Part shown: positions 24,016 to 32,872 of the stretch, piece by piece | How the letters are laid out: the number at the start of each line of letters is the position of its first letter | Numbering within the stretch: the first letter of the stretch is position 1 | Assembly (NCBI RefSeq): GCF_018139645.1 | Contig: NZ_JAGSPM010000003.1 | Span: 62,001 to 126,000, forward strand | Origin: Affinundibacterium baiyunense | GTDB taxonomy: Bacteria > Pseudomonadota > Gammaproteobacteria > Burkholderiales > Burkholderiaceae_D | Reading direction: 5' to 3' | DNA: 64,000 bases | Made by a program: the position numbers and the translations under genes | Notes under the pieces: generated by a model | The model's input: the letters and a program-made list of their open reading frames with translations, nothing else | The model's database searches: none | Told to the model about the DNA's origin: nothing

Positions 24016-25233
24016 ATGATCGCACGCAAAGTCAACCTTTTTGTCACCAATACGCCTTATTCGGCCTCTTCATTGCCCACCTATAAGCTGAACCAGTGCA
24101 GCGATTCCATTTTGAATATATCTTCAATTTGGAGATCATTAACAAGCTCGCTTTGCTTGCTTGTCCTATCTATCCTATTACTAATGATTAGTGGAGCTAA
24201 GGCTTATGCGCAAGAATCCGACGGAAAAATTATTACGCGCTCTGCGCTCGGTGCCTGGCATCTTCGCTATAACGAATCAACGCCGGGATTAAATTGTGGT
24301 ATTCGTTTTATCTCAGGCAAACGCAATGTCGATAGCTTTGCCATATTCGGTCCGACATCGACCGCAAAGCATTCCACCTTATTGTTTTCTGGCACACAAA
24401 TTCCGGTAACGCATGCGGCACAAGAAACCGATTTAATCTTACGAATGAAGGGTTTGCCTGAGTCGAATTTAAAGGGAGTGATATTGCCAAAACAGGCGAA
24501 CTCAAGCACCAATAACTTGATGGTTGTTGCCGGTGATATTCGTACATTATTACAATCGATGCGAGATAGCGAAAAAGACCTAGGCTTATGGATGCCCGAA
24601 AGCGTAATTCCTAAATTGCTTGTCGAATTAAATTACGATGGACTTGATAAAGCACGTACTGCCATGCTTGATTGCGTTGCTGGGCGCAAAATCGGTGGTC
24701 AAACCATGGATGCAGCGCTAGCAGAAATCCGTCCAGTAGGAAAATCGTCAATCAGTGGACGGGCCTATTTCAAAGGTGGATTGCTCGCTTCCAAACAATA
24801 TCCGCCCAAAGGCAGTACCGCGGTTTCACTGATTTGGCTGAGTGATGAATTTAATGCTTGGTTCGCCGAAGTAAAGGCAAATAAAAAGCTTCCAGATCAG
24901 ATTCCAGAACGGATCGCCAAACATTTTATCAGTACAAAAATTCTCGATGATGAAGGTAAATTTTCCTTTCCTCGCTTACCTGCTGGCGAGTACACCTTGC
25001 TCGCTAATTTTAATTACGATAAAGAGATTAATGTTCCAGAAGTGGTCGGGCAAACGCATACATTTAATGTCGCTGGCGTGCATCTTGGTACGCAAGATAA
25101 AATTGTCAATTGGTCTTACATCATCAAACAACCAACCACCTTCCAAAAGCAAGTAACAATTAAAAACGATGGGGATAATGTAGAAATCACGCTAGACAAG
25201 TCGCAAACCATTTGTTTCTTTGTTTGCTTTTAG
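24016..25233 (+). CDS. Exported protein of unknown function with carboxypeptidase-regulatory-like segment
   Basis: 405 residues; about 40 polar residues precede a strong hydrophobic signal (SLCLLVLSILLLMISGAKAYAQ), so the true start may lie further in. The middle is unrecognised. Near residues 245-350, SGRAYFKGG...DDEGKFSFPRLPAGEYTLLANF resembles a beta-sandwich regulatory-like domain of secreted proteins. The C-terminus ends abruptly in ICFFVCF, which is odd for a soluble protein and might reflect a late frameshift. Confidence 0.65.
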   Translation: MIARKVNLFVTNTPYSASSLPTYKLNQCSDSILNISSIWRSLTSSLCLLVLSILLLMISGAKAYAQESDGKIITRSALGAWHLRYNESTPGLNCGIRFISGKRNVDSFAIFGPTSTAKHSTLLFSGTQIPVTHAAQETDLILRMKGLPESNLKGVILPKQANSSTNNLMVVAGDIRTLLQSMRDSEKDLGLWMPESVIPKLLVELNYDGLDKARTAMLDCVAGRKIGGQTMDAALAEIRPVGKSSISGRAYFKGGLLASKQYPPKGSTAVSLIWLSDEFNAWFAEVKANKKLPDQIPERIAKHFISTKILDDEGKFSFPRLPAGEYTLLANFNYDKEINVPEVVGQTHTFNVAGVHLGTQDKIVNWSYIIKQPTTFQKQVTIKNDGDNVEITLDKSQTICFFVCF

Positions 25234-25376
25234 TGTGTTTTCGGCGGGCGTTCTGTTTGCCCAGCTTAGCCTACCAATTCATCAAAATTACATGCGATTA
25301 CTAGAAAGATAGTCGCGAAACTTAAGTGGGTGCGTGCGTCGCATTTTTCGCACAAGCAATCAACAGGAGATTTTCC

Positions 25377-26651
25377 ATGCTTTCGATCAAATCTTTAGGT
25401 TGTATGACATTACTCTTAACGTTAATGAGTAATGCAGGTGCTAACTGGGTACTATTTCACCAACAAGGGAAAGTTGGTCAAAGGGAAGCATGGTACGCAC
25501 AAATTACCCGTGTTACCGATCGTAGCGAAGTGGAAGATATGCTCGGCAAAGGCAATGACATCATGGCTAGAACCAGTATCAAAGAACTGCCTATCATTAT
25601 TGTCTATGAGTCCGTCACCGCGCCAGAATGGGATGAACTAAAACTACAATTTGAATGCCTTAATAAATATCGTGTCCTAAGCTATAGCGAAGCAGAAAAA
25701 GCAGCGAAGAAAGCACGGCAAGAAGGCAAACAATATAGTTCATCCGTCATCGTCGATGGCTGGAATGATCCGCAACGATGGAATGATCCGGTCAAGTTGC
25801 GTATCGCACCGCGCAGCTACACCGTACCGAGAGTTGATTTATCCAATCGACCCATTCCGCAAACCCAATGGGAACTAAGTAACAATGCGGCGATGATCAA
25901 AGCGCAGAAATTTGCATGCCAAGATGAAGATGTGCGCCTTACTTTGCAAGAAGCCACTGCCAACGGTCAATGGAATGCCGAAACCTTCAACTCGGGCTTA
26001 CAAAAAATAGGTTTACAGGAAGCTGTGCATCCACTTGAATCAAAAACAGTCATTGATCTGCTTAACTTAAGCTGGAATGTACTTTGGAAAGGCAGCAAAC
26101 GTGCTGACCCTTCAGGGCTTTGGGTGAAAAAGCTGAGTCCAGAAGAAAAAGCCCGCTACGATCTTCAGTACGCAGCCATAGAAAAGCAAATGAAAAAGCA
26201 AGTTGAGGCCGCGCAAAACTTCGGCCAACCCATCATAGAACAACATCAAGCCGAATTAGAATTTTTAGAAATCGTAAGAAAGGTTCGAGGTGATCGACAA
26301 GTCGGTCAAGAAGAAAGAACCTTACTTTCAGTATGGCAAGGCAGGCCAGAGGAACAAGTCGGCGCAAGTATGGGTTCACCACAAGTTAGCGAAGCAGGTG
26401 GACTAAGATTTTTAAACTACCAATCGTCATTTGATAACCGCTCAGCATTAGTAAGTGCAGCATCTGGTCGAGTGCTGTCAACCCAAGGAGCGAGCGGCAG
26501 TTGCCGTATCAGTTTCATCACCGCGATGGATCAAAAAAAGAAATGGCGCGTGGCAGATATTCGCATTGATTCACAAGGGGAAGTCGGTGGCGGCGTTTGC
26601 CGAGATCTATGGCGCACACCGGCAAATCTTGCACTGCCATCAAAAAAATAG
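25377..26651 (+). CDS. Exported protein of unknown function
   Basis: 424 residues from ATG 25377 (AGGAGA 6 nt upstream). Signal peptide MLSIKSLGCMTLLLTLMSNAGA. The surface-act-antigen-like N-terminal part (WVLFHQQGKVGQREAWYAQITRVTDR) is followed by a Lys/Glu-rich segment. At the C-terminus, LLSVWQGRPEEQVGASMGSPQVSEAGGLRFLNYQS looks like the G-x-P repeat found in many periplasmic lipoproteins. Separated from the upstream exported gene by 143 nt. Confidence 0.75.
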   Translation: MLSIKSLGCMTLLLTLMSNAGANWVLFHQQGKVGQREAWYAQITRVTDRSEVEDMLGKGNDIMARTSIKELPIIIVYESVTAPEWDELKLQFECLNKYRVLSYSEAEKAAKKARQEGKQYSSSVIVDGWNDPQRWNDPVKLRIAPRSYTVPRVDLSNRPIPQTQWELSNNAAMIKAQKFACQDEDVRLTLQEATANGQWNAETFNSGLQKIGLQEAVHPLESKTVIDLLNLSWNVLWKGSKRADPSGLWVKKLSPEEKARYDLQYAAIEKQMKKQVEAAQNFGQPIIEQHQAELEFLEIVRKVRGDRQVGQEERTLLSVWQGRPEEQVGASMGSPQVSEAGGLRFLNYQSSFDNRSALVSAASGRVLSTQGASGSCRISFITAMDQKKKWRVADIRIDSQGEVGGGVCRDLWRTPANLALPSKK

Positions 26652-26877
26652 GATGAAGTAGAATACCGTGGTACAAAGAGACAAGGCATCTTTGTTCTCG
26701 ATGCTTGATGCTTGGTGTCGATATCGAATTACGTGCACGGAAAATAAAATCGTTTTTTGAATAATAAACTTGTCAAGAAGCGTCCAGTCTTGCCTTGCGA
26801 AACTGTGCTCGTTTCAGCATGATTTTTATATCGACCTCTGCACCAACACCACTATTACCTATCTCCAAAAAATTATC

Positions 26878-27567
26878 ATGACAACCGAAGCTACTCCTTC
26901 TGATCACAGCACAAACAACGCATTTCTCGATGAAATCGAAGTACGAGTATTAGGCGCACTTGCTGAGAAAGAAGCAAACACGCCAGATAACTATCCACTA
27001 TCGTTAAACGCTTTAGTCAACGCATGTAATCAATTAACCAGCCGTGATCCTGTGATGTCACTAACAGAATCACAAGTGAGCGAAGCACTTGATCGACTCG
27101 CCATCAAAAAATTAATCGGTGTGACGCATCAAGCAGGTGCCAGAGTTGCCAAGTATGAACATCGCATGCGTTTGAAATGGATGTTGGAACAAGACAAACT
27201 TGCCGTGTTAGCGGTATTAATGCTACGTGGATGGCAAACCGCTGGAGAAATTCGGAATCGGGTTGGTCGCTTGCATGAATTCGCCAGCGTTGCGGATGTT
27301 GAAAAATCCTTAGATTTTTTAATGAATAAATATCCCGCACTGGTAAGCCGTTTAGCTTTAGCTCCTGGCACAAAAGAACCTCGCTACGCCCATCTACTCA
27401 GTTGCGATGAAGCTTCGATAGAACAACAGCAATCGACAAATTTTGCGACACCTTCAACAAACCAAAAAGATCGCATCGCGCATTTGGAAGAAGAAGTTGC
27501 GCAGTTACGTCTTAGCGTATCGGAACTCACTGCTCAGTTTGCTGAGTTCAAAAAACAATTCGAGTAA
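26878..27567 (+). CDS. yceH: YceH family protein (DUF480)
   Basis: 229 residues from ATG 26878 (MTTEATPSD); the upstream extension from 26770 is leader. FLDEIEVRVLGALAEKEANTPDNYPLSLNALVNACNQLTSRDPVMSLTESQVSEALDRLAIKKLIG and AVLMLRGWQTAGEIRNRVGRLHEFASVADVEKSLDFLM are two winged-helix repeats typical of YceH. The C-terminal 45 residues form a probable coiled coil (DRIAHLEEEVAQLRLSVSELTAQFAEFKKQF). Function unknown; structural homology suggests DNA or protein binding. Confidence 0.95.
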   Translation: MTTEATPSDHSTNNAFLDEIEVRVLGALAEKEANTPDNYPLSLNALVNACNQLTSRDPVMSLTESQVSEALDRLAIKKLIGVTHQAGARVAKYEHRMRLKWMLEQDKLAVLAVLMLRGWQTAGEIRNRVGRLHEFASVADVEKSLDFLMNKYPALVSRLALAPGTKEPRYAHLLSCDEASIEQQQSTNFATPSTNQKDRIAHLEEEVAQLRLSVSELTAQFAEFKKQFE

Positions 27568-27633
27568 TAACTAGAATAACGGCAACATTAACTAGCCATT
27601 ATCGACCATAATTATTCATTCTAATCTCGACCG

Positions 27634-27675
27634 AAGTTCAGATACATTCAAGCTCAATAAGCTGTATCTGAACTT
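27634..27675. terminator. Hairpin between convergent yceH and tetR
   Basis: A perfect 13-bp inverted repeat (aagttcagataca / tgtatctgaactt, arms 27634-27646 and 27663-27675) lies between two genes whose 3' ends face each other. No long T-tract. Probably a bidirectional terminator. Confidence 0.65.
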
Positions 27676-27729
27676 TCTAAATTGAGGTGTGTTCTGCAAA
27701 TCGCTACATCAATAGGCAAATTATTAGTT

Positions 27730-28329
27730 TCAACGTGCCAAAAATCCACCCATCGTTGCATACACGATCGCGTCAACAATTTGCTCATGGCTCAACTTAT
27801 TATCGCGAATCAAAAAATCGACAGTTGGATCGCAGGCGCGCGAATACAATGTAAAGACCAACACATCATCCGGCACTTCTGGCGTCAAGGCGCCATCACT
27901 GCGCGCCTTCGCCACTAATCCATGAAATCGCTTATTCACACGAAGAGCAACCGTCATATAGTCTAAATTCAGCATCAAACTACGTTGCAAACTGACGCTG
28001 GTTGACGGCAAATGGGGTACCCCACCTTGCAATCTTAATCTGAGCGACCAAGCCAAAATATGTTTAAGTTGCTCAACCGCTGGCATTTCAGCAGGAAGTT
28101 GATCTAACTCTTCTAAAGTTGCCTTTAACAAGCGCGTCAGGGCAGCAGCAGCCAGCTTTTCTTTGGAAGAAAAGTGTTTATACAAACTCCCTTTGGCAAT
28201 CCCGACACGATCTGCTACATCATCCATTGTCATTAAATCAAATCCTTTTTCTGACAAAAGATGATTTACAGCATCAATGATCGCCTCTTCTCGCGCATCA
28301 AATTGCTGTTTTTTAAATGAAATTCCCAT
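27730..28329 (-). CDS. TetR/AcrR-family transcriptional regulator
   Basis: 199 residues. The N-terminal DNA-binding domain (about 12-58) contains REEAIIDAVNHLLSEKGFDLMTMDDVADRVGIAKGSLYKHFSSKEKL, with the recognition helix at GIAKGSLYKHF. The C-terminal ligand-binding part is unassigned. It is divergent from a fasciclin lipoprotein gene; a palindromic operator lies between them, nearer to its own start. Confidence 0.95.
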   Translation of the reverse strand: MGISFKKQQFDAREEAIIDAVNHLLSEKGFDLMTMDDVADRVGIAKGSLYKHFSSKEKLAAAALTRLLKATLEELDQLPAEMPAVEQLKHILAWSLRLRLQGGVPHLPSTSVSLQRSLMLNLDYMTVALRVNKRFHGLVAKARSDGALTPEVPDDVLVFTLYSRACDPTVDFLIRDNKLSHEQIVDAIVYATMGGFLAR

Positions 28330-28370
28330 TTTTTCTAAATTTTTCTGGACAAGATAAAACTAATTGGTTT

Positions 28371-28396
28371 ATTTTATGACCAATCAGTCATAAAAT
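28371..28396. promoter_or_regulatory. Palindromic operator, probably for the adjacent TetR regulator
   Basis: A perfect inverted repeat with 10-bp arms (attttatgac / gtcataaaat) and a 6-bp spacer (caatca). The core TGACCAATCAGTCA is similar to binding sites of TetR-family repressors. It is 42 bp from the tetR start and 109 bp before the fasciclin gene, so it could control both. Confidence 0.75.
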
Positions 28397-28504
28397 GATT
28401 TTAAAGTCATTATTTTTCTCGACTGGTAACTTTGATTTCGATCTAAGCGCGACACTTTTTCAGAAATCTTTCATCTTTGTTTAATTCCTTAAAGGAGCAA
28501 TACC

Positions 28505-29476
28505 ATGGTTTTACAACAATCGATTAAACAATTTTTGCTACGTGGTTTCACAGCACTTGCTATTGTAACTGGCGTCACAGCATGTGGGGGAAGTGATGAC
28601 GATGCAGTTCATGGACCAGAAACCATTTTAAAAGAGGCGCAGAAAAAGGGATTTACTGCACTCGCTGCAGCGGCAGATAAAGCTGGTTTGAGCGGCACCT
28701 TAAGTAATACAAGTGCGCAATTAACAGTATTTGCACCAACCGATCAAGCTTTCAACGATTTGGCAAGCAAGCTCGGACTTGCAAATGGCACAGCTCTTGT
28801 GAATGCCTTAACTGCACAGCAATTGCAATCGATCTTGACCTATCATGTACTGGCCAGCAAGAAAACTGCTGCCGATTTGATTGCAGGTGGTGCAACACAG
28901 GCTACGCAATACAGCTACAACAATGCCAATGCGACGATCAAACTAAACACGAGCAGCGGTGTCAAAATCACCGATGCGATATTGACCGATGCAACGGTCA
29001 CATCGCCCGACGTACCCGCTTCAAATGGTGTGATTCATGTTGTCGATAAAGTTTTGGTGCCACCAGGTGTGTTAAACATAGTCCAAACCGCACAAGCGAA
29101 TCCTATATTTAGCTCATTGGTCGGAGCGGTGGTTGCAACTAACTTACAAGGCACTTTAAGTGGTGCTGGTCCATTCACAGTTTTTGCACCAACCAACACA
29201 GCCTTCGCAGCTGCACCAACGGGATTGACAACTGCGCAATTAACAACCGTATTAACCTACCACGTGCTCTCAGGACAAGTGCTCTCAACCGGCATTCCGT
29301 TTGGCACGAGAGTAAATACAGTAGCGAGTGGTAAAACTATTACGATCAATAACACAAATCCACCATCAATTACGGACTCAACCACAAGCGCAGCAAAAAT
29401 CGTTGCAGTCGACGTTCGTGCAAGTAATGGTGTAATTCATGTTATCGATAAAGTGTTGATTCCAACATTACCGTAA
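28505..29476 (+). CDS. Lipoprotein with two fasciclin (FAS1) domains
   Basis: 323 residues. Lipobox VTAC (Cys at about residue 27) follows the signal peptide. FAS1 domain 1 spans about 40-185 (LTVFAPTDQAFNDLASKLG, LTYHVLASK, GVIHVVDKVLVPP); domain 2 spans about 190-322 (FTVFAPTNTAFAAAPTGL, LTYHVLSGQVL, GVIHVIDKVLIP). FAS1 domains mediate adhesion or protein contacts at the cell surface. An AAAGGAGCAA Shine-Dalgarno precedes the ATG. Possibly controlled by the divergent TetR regulator. Confidence 0.97.
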   Translation: MVLQQSIKQFLLRGFTALAIVTGVTACGGSDDDAVHGPETILKEAQKKGFTALAAAADKAGLSGTLSNTSAQLTVFAPTDQAFNDLASKLGLANGTALVNALTAQQLQSILTYHVLASKKTAADLIAGGATQATQYSYNNANATIKLNTSSGVKITDAILTDATVTSPDVPASNGVIHVVDKVLVPPGVLNIVQTAQANPIFSSLVGAVVATNLQGTLSGAGPFTVFAPTNTAFAAAPTGLTTAQLTTVLTYHVLSGQVLSTGIPFGTRVNTVASGKTITINNTNPPSITDSTTSAAKIVAVDVRASNGVIHVIDKVLIPTLP

Positions 29477-29538
29477 GCTGAAAAACTCTAATTAGCTAAC
29501 ACAACAAATGAACTAGCTAAATAGACTAGCTAAGTAAG

Positions 29539-29570
29539 CTGTTAGGTATCCATTCATGGATACTTAACAG
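29539..29570 (+). terminator. Hairpin after the fasciclin gene
   Basis: Arms ctgttaggtatcca (29539-29552) and tggatacttaacag (29557-29570) with a TTCA loop and one G-T wobble. It lies 62 nt after the stop. The downstream T-tract is weak. Confidence 0.6.
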
Positions 29571-29707
29571 TTCGAAGATAACAAATAGTGAATTGCTTCG
29601 ATAAGATTACTTCACTGAGTTTTCAATTCAAATATTCTTCTTATTTTATCCCCTATTTTTTCTTTGCCGGTATTGCTATAACAGCCCTCTCCGCATCATT
29701 TATCTGC

Positions 29708-30319
29708 TTACATCAAGATGGCAATCCAGATTTCATTTCGACGAAAAAATGGCAAAGAAAATGGTGCGTTGTAGCGCGAGAAAATAGGCTCTCCATCAAT
29801 CTTCAATCCAGCCTCGCTGATCGATTTTTTAAGCAAGCTAAGTTTTTCTTCATAGAGGGTTTGCGACCATGATCCAGAATACTGTATCACTGCGTAGGTT
29901 TGCGCCGGCATCTCGCGTAACTTTACTTTTGGATTGGTCGGTTCAGGCAAAGTATCCATCGTGAATTCTCTTGGCATCGCAAATTGAACCAAGTAGCCAC
30001 CCTCTGTTGCACTCTGCGAAACTGGCGCTGTCATCGCGATTTTTGTCGGCACAGGTGTTTGAGAAACTGGTGCAGTCATCTCTATTTTTTTGCTGCCCTT
30101 ATTCTTACCAAAAATATAGCCACCTAGATATTCAAATGCGGTATTCCCAGCCTTTTCTGCAGGACCTGGCACAACCACCTCTGCAACCAGATAAGCCTGA
30201 TACTTCCGTACTTCAAACTGAGAAAATCGCTTAATAACTTCAAAAGTAGGCTCTTCAATTGCAAGCGCATTCATCGCACTACTCCACAATACGATCAAAC
30301 AAATCAGTAATTTTTTCAT
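29708..30319 (-). CDS. SOUL-family heme-binding protein (exported)
   Basis: 203 residues with a signal peptide (MKKLLICLIVLWSSAMNALA). The SOUL fold is shown by FEVIKRFSQFEVRKYQAYLVAEVVV, two copies of the IAMTAPVSQ motif (KIEMTAPVSQ and KIAMTAPVSQ), VQFAMPREFTMDTLPEPTNPKVKLREMPAQTYAVIQYSGSW and the ending SRYNAPFSLPFFRRNEIWI. Family members bind tetrapyrroles; a periplasmic location is inferred from the signal sequence. An AGGAGGAG sequence precedes the start. Confidence 0.95.
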   Translation of the reverse strand: MKKLLICLIVLWSSAMNALAIEEPTFEVIKRFSQFEVRKYQAYLVAEVVVPGPAEKAGNTAFEYLGGYIFGKNKGSKKIEMTAPVSQTPVPTKIAMTAPVSQSATEGGYLVQFAMPREFTMDTLPEPTNPKVKLREMPAQTYAVIQYSGSWSQTLYEEKLSLLKKSISEAGLKIDGEPIFSRYNAPFSLPFFRRNEIWIAILM

Positions 30320-30516
30320 GACAATTCTCCTCCTGTTGTCTCACTGATCAAATAGTACTCGATCGCGCACCTCTATGTTTTTAAAGACGCAAAAGCCTCA
30401 AATTTTTTCAATGAAAGAACAAAGGCTTTCCACAGAATCGTTGTTGCAGAATTATAGATATGATAAGGTCATTAACTTCAACTGATACCAGCTTGCTTTT
30501 CAATAAATTGAAATTA

Positions 30517-30708
30517 ATGAGAAAAATTATTTACCAACTACTCATCGCTCTATTTTGTATATCGCTTGCAGGATGCGATCAAGATACGATACTTCAAAGT
30601 TTTGCACCGAAAGAAGACCAAGCCCTTGCGAGCAAGTATTTTTCACTTCTCAAAAATCGCCAATTATCGGAAAACTTATCCCATGCCGATAAAACAGAAC
30701 AAAAATAA
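30517..30708 (+). CDS. Short lipoprotein, possibly truncated
   Basis: 63 residues from ATG 30517. Signal sequence with clear lipobox LAGC (LLIALFCISLAGCDQD). The mature part (FAPKEDQALASKYFSLLKNRQLSE) resembles the first portion of longer lipoproteins of 140-200 residues in which a Glu/Ala-rich helix leads into a folded domain. Here it ends after HADKTEQK, just before the PhyH gene 24 nt on. It may be a real small lipoprotein or a remnant. Confidence 0.6.
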   Translation: MRKIIYQLLIALFCISLAGCDQDTILQSFAPKEDQALASKYFSLLKNRQLSENLSHADKTEQK

Positions 30709-30732
30709 ATAGCATTTTTTCGGAGATGCCGA

Positions 30733-31674
30733 ATGCAAGACTGGCCAATTTTTAAGAATTTTTGGGAACGCCATCGCGATCCAAACTATCGTCCTGACGC
30801 AGGTTCCGATTATTCATGGCGTCGCCTAGTGCAAGCCTTGTATGCGTATCATATTCCGCATCCAATCGCATTGAAATATGTTTTAGAAGAGCGTCCTAGC
30901 CTAGAAGAATTTCGCGCTTGGCTAGTGCGGTCGAATTCAGAATATGTGATCCTCGATCAAACTGATGATGTGATACAAAACGAATCTGACTATCAATTAA
31001 GTGCCGAGCAAATTGCGTTTTGGGAAGAAAATGCTTACCTCGTTTTGCCGCAGGCCATTGATGCGCAAGCCTGCGCAGAAAGTCGACAAGCAATTCTTGA
31101 TTTCTTGCAAGCTGATTTAAATGACCCAAGCACATGGTATCGCTCGCAATCACAAAGACAGGGATTAATGCTCCCGCTGTATAACCACCCTCGCCTCAAT
31201 ACCAATCGTGCATCAAGGCGCATTCGCGCGGCTTACGAACAACTTTATGGAACTAAAGCGATTTACAAAACGATAGATCACGTCAGTTTTAATCCACCGG
31301 AAACGACGCACTATTCGTTTCGTGGCAATGGATTGCATTGGGATGTGAGTCTCGCACAGCCTATCCAAAATCGATTTCAAGGCTTATTATATTTAAGCGA
31401 TTGTAATGAGAACGACGGTGCATTTCATTGTGTGCCAGGCTTTCACCGGCAAATACCAAGCTGGTTGGACGGATTAGACCCAGATGAAAATCCTCGCCGT
31501 ATCGCCGAGCAAACGCTAATCAGCAAACCCATCACCGGTAAAGCGGGGGATTTCATCATTTGGCATCAAGCATTACCGCACTGCGCGACTCCCAATCTCG
31601 GCACAACACCACGAATGGTGCAATATCTGAGCTATATACCGAACGGTGACGAGGAACATCCGATTTGGATTTAA
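30733..31674 (+). CDS. Phytanoyl-CoA dioxygenase (PhyH) family oxygenase
   Basis: 313 residues. Fe(II)/2-oxoglutarate oxygenase motif: H202-W-D204 in GNGLHWDVS and the distal histidine in GDFIIWHQALPHCATPN (H283), followed by R294 for 2-oxoglutarate. The N-terminal 90 residues are an unusual extra helical part. Substrate unknown; relatives hydroxylate lipids or small metabolites. It follows the short lipoprotein by 24 nt. Confidence 0.92.
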   Translation: MQDWPIFKNFWERHRDPNYRPDAGSDYSWRRLVQALYAYHIPHPIALKYVLEERPSLEEFRAWLVRSNSEYVILDQTDDVIQNESDYQLSAEQIAFWEENAYLVLPQAIDAQACAESRQAILDFLQADLNDPSTWYRSQSQRQGLMLPLYNHPRLNTNRASRRIRAAYEQLYGTKAIYKTIDHVSFNPPETTHYSFRGNGLHWDVSLAQPIQNRFQGLLYLSDCNENDGAFHCVPGFHRQIPSWLDGLDPDENPRRIAEQTLISKPITGKAGDFIIWHQALPHCATPNLGTTPRMVQYLSYIPNGDEEHPIWI

Positions 31675-31863
31675 AGGCTCAATCTGGTGTTATCAATCAG
31701 CCCGAAGATGTCTGTTCGCGCTACACAACTGAATACTGCGCAACACTGTTTGAGCACGCTACAATTTTTGCAAAGATTATATGACAAAAAATCGCCATAA
31801 CGACTTTGTGCCGCAAACCAATTCATTGCCAATTTACATTGAAGCAAAGTGTGATTTAAAGAC

Positions 31864-32481
31864 TTATGCAAACCTCAGATTTTCAAAGTAAAAACGAAAC
31901 GGCTTTGCTTCGGCGCCAGAACCACCGCCTGTCATCACGATATCTGCACTTTGAATCCCGAGCAGACTCAACTCTGTATTCACTTCGGAAATAATCGCAG
32001 AATTGATAATTTGACCTTGTTCTACTTGCGACACAACACCGATCCAAATGCTTGGTTTAAACTGAAACACCGCTTCTTGTTGTGGTGCCAAACCAGTTCT
32101 TGTGGCAAACAATCTTCCTGATTTATAGATGTTGGAACTGATTGCGCCTTGCTGTAAGTTATTCAGAACCTGAATTTCTCGCGGGCTGTTTGCGGCACCC
32201 GCCGAACGCAATTGATCTCCTGATGGACTCAAGACCATCTCAAATCGCTCTCCCTCTGAAGCAGAAAGTTGCGGCGTAAAATTGCCCCAGCTATCACCCG
32301 CACTCACCGAATTATTGAATGAGTAAACGAAGGGATGATTACATCCTTGCCCGCAATTTTTAATGACGGTCCAAGCAACGTGCAACTCATCAATGGCGCT
32401 TGCTTCGTTCTTTGCAAAGATCAACACTTCTGAACGATTTTGATCGTTTGATTGGTTAATGAAATTTAATTGAATATCCAC
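31864..32481 (-). CDS. Conserved protein of unknown function
   Basis: 205 residues, no signal peptide. Segments such as MDIQLNFINQSNDQNRSEVLIFAKNEA, AWTVIKNCGQGCNHPFVY, FQFKPSIWIGVVSQVEQGQIINSAIISEVNTELSLLGIQSADIVMTGGG are familiar from a conserved bacterial family of beta-rich proteins with no known function (sometimes misnamed as ring-opening dioxygenase). No catalytic motif visible. Confidence 0.8.
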   Translation of the reverse strand: MDIQLNFINQSNDQNRSEVLIFAKNEASAIDELHVAWTVIKNCGQGCNHPFVYSFNNSVSAGDSWGNFTPQLSASEGERFEMVLSPSGDQLRSAGAANSPREIQVLNNLQQGAISSNIYKSGRLFATRTGLAPQQEAVFQFKPSIWIGVVSQVEQGQIINSAIISEVNTELSLLGIQSADIVMTGGGSGAEAKPFRFYFENLRFA

Positions 32482-32872
32482 GGTCTTACTCCTATCTTCA
32501 ATTTAGTTAGTCGGCTGCACAATGCAACAAACTTGGTATGCAATTTATATAACAGCCAAATTGCTGCGCAGCTTAATAGAAGTCGAAGATGACCACGCAA
32601 GGTACAAGCAATTTCTGAATGAAAATAAGCGTACCGACTTTACACGTCAATTTTTATGTAAATCTGCGACCGAATTACGATGTCAAATAGCTTTCAAGAT
32701 GGAATTTGAAAATAATGAACTCCAGCATGAACAAGCAGGAGTAAAATCGCAGTGGCTATTGAAAATCTATTTTAAGCGGCATCTGAAATCCATTAATCTG
32801 CGCCGGGTATCAATGCGGCGTAACAATTGATCGGTGCGTCTTGAAATAGGTTTTTATATTAAAGGGCGCAAT
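32482..32872. other. Divergent gap before ndh, 391 nt
   Basis: A 102-codon plus-strand frame (32522-32830) is present but has no Shine-Dalgarno and a low-complexity basic translation; I treat it as noncoding. The gap should hold the ndh promoter. Confidence 0.45.

Noticed and set aside
29588..29872. 94-codon plus-strand frame
   Set aside because: Mostly antisense to the SOUL gene; hydrophobic start is a by-product of A+T-rich DNA.
32522..32830. 102-codon plus-strand frame before ndh
   Set aside because: No ribosome binding site, basic/random composition, and it occupies the promoter gap of ndh.
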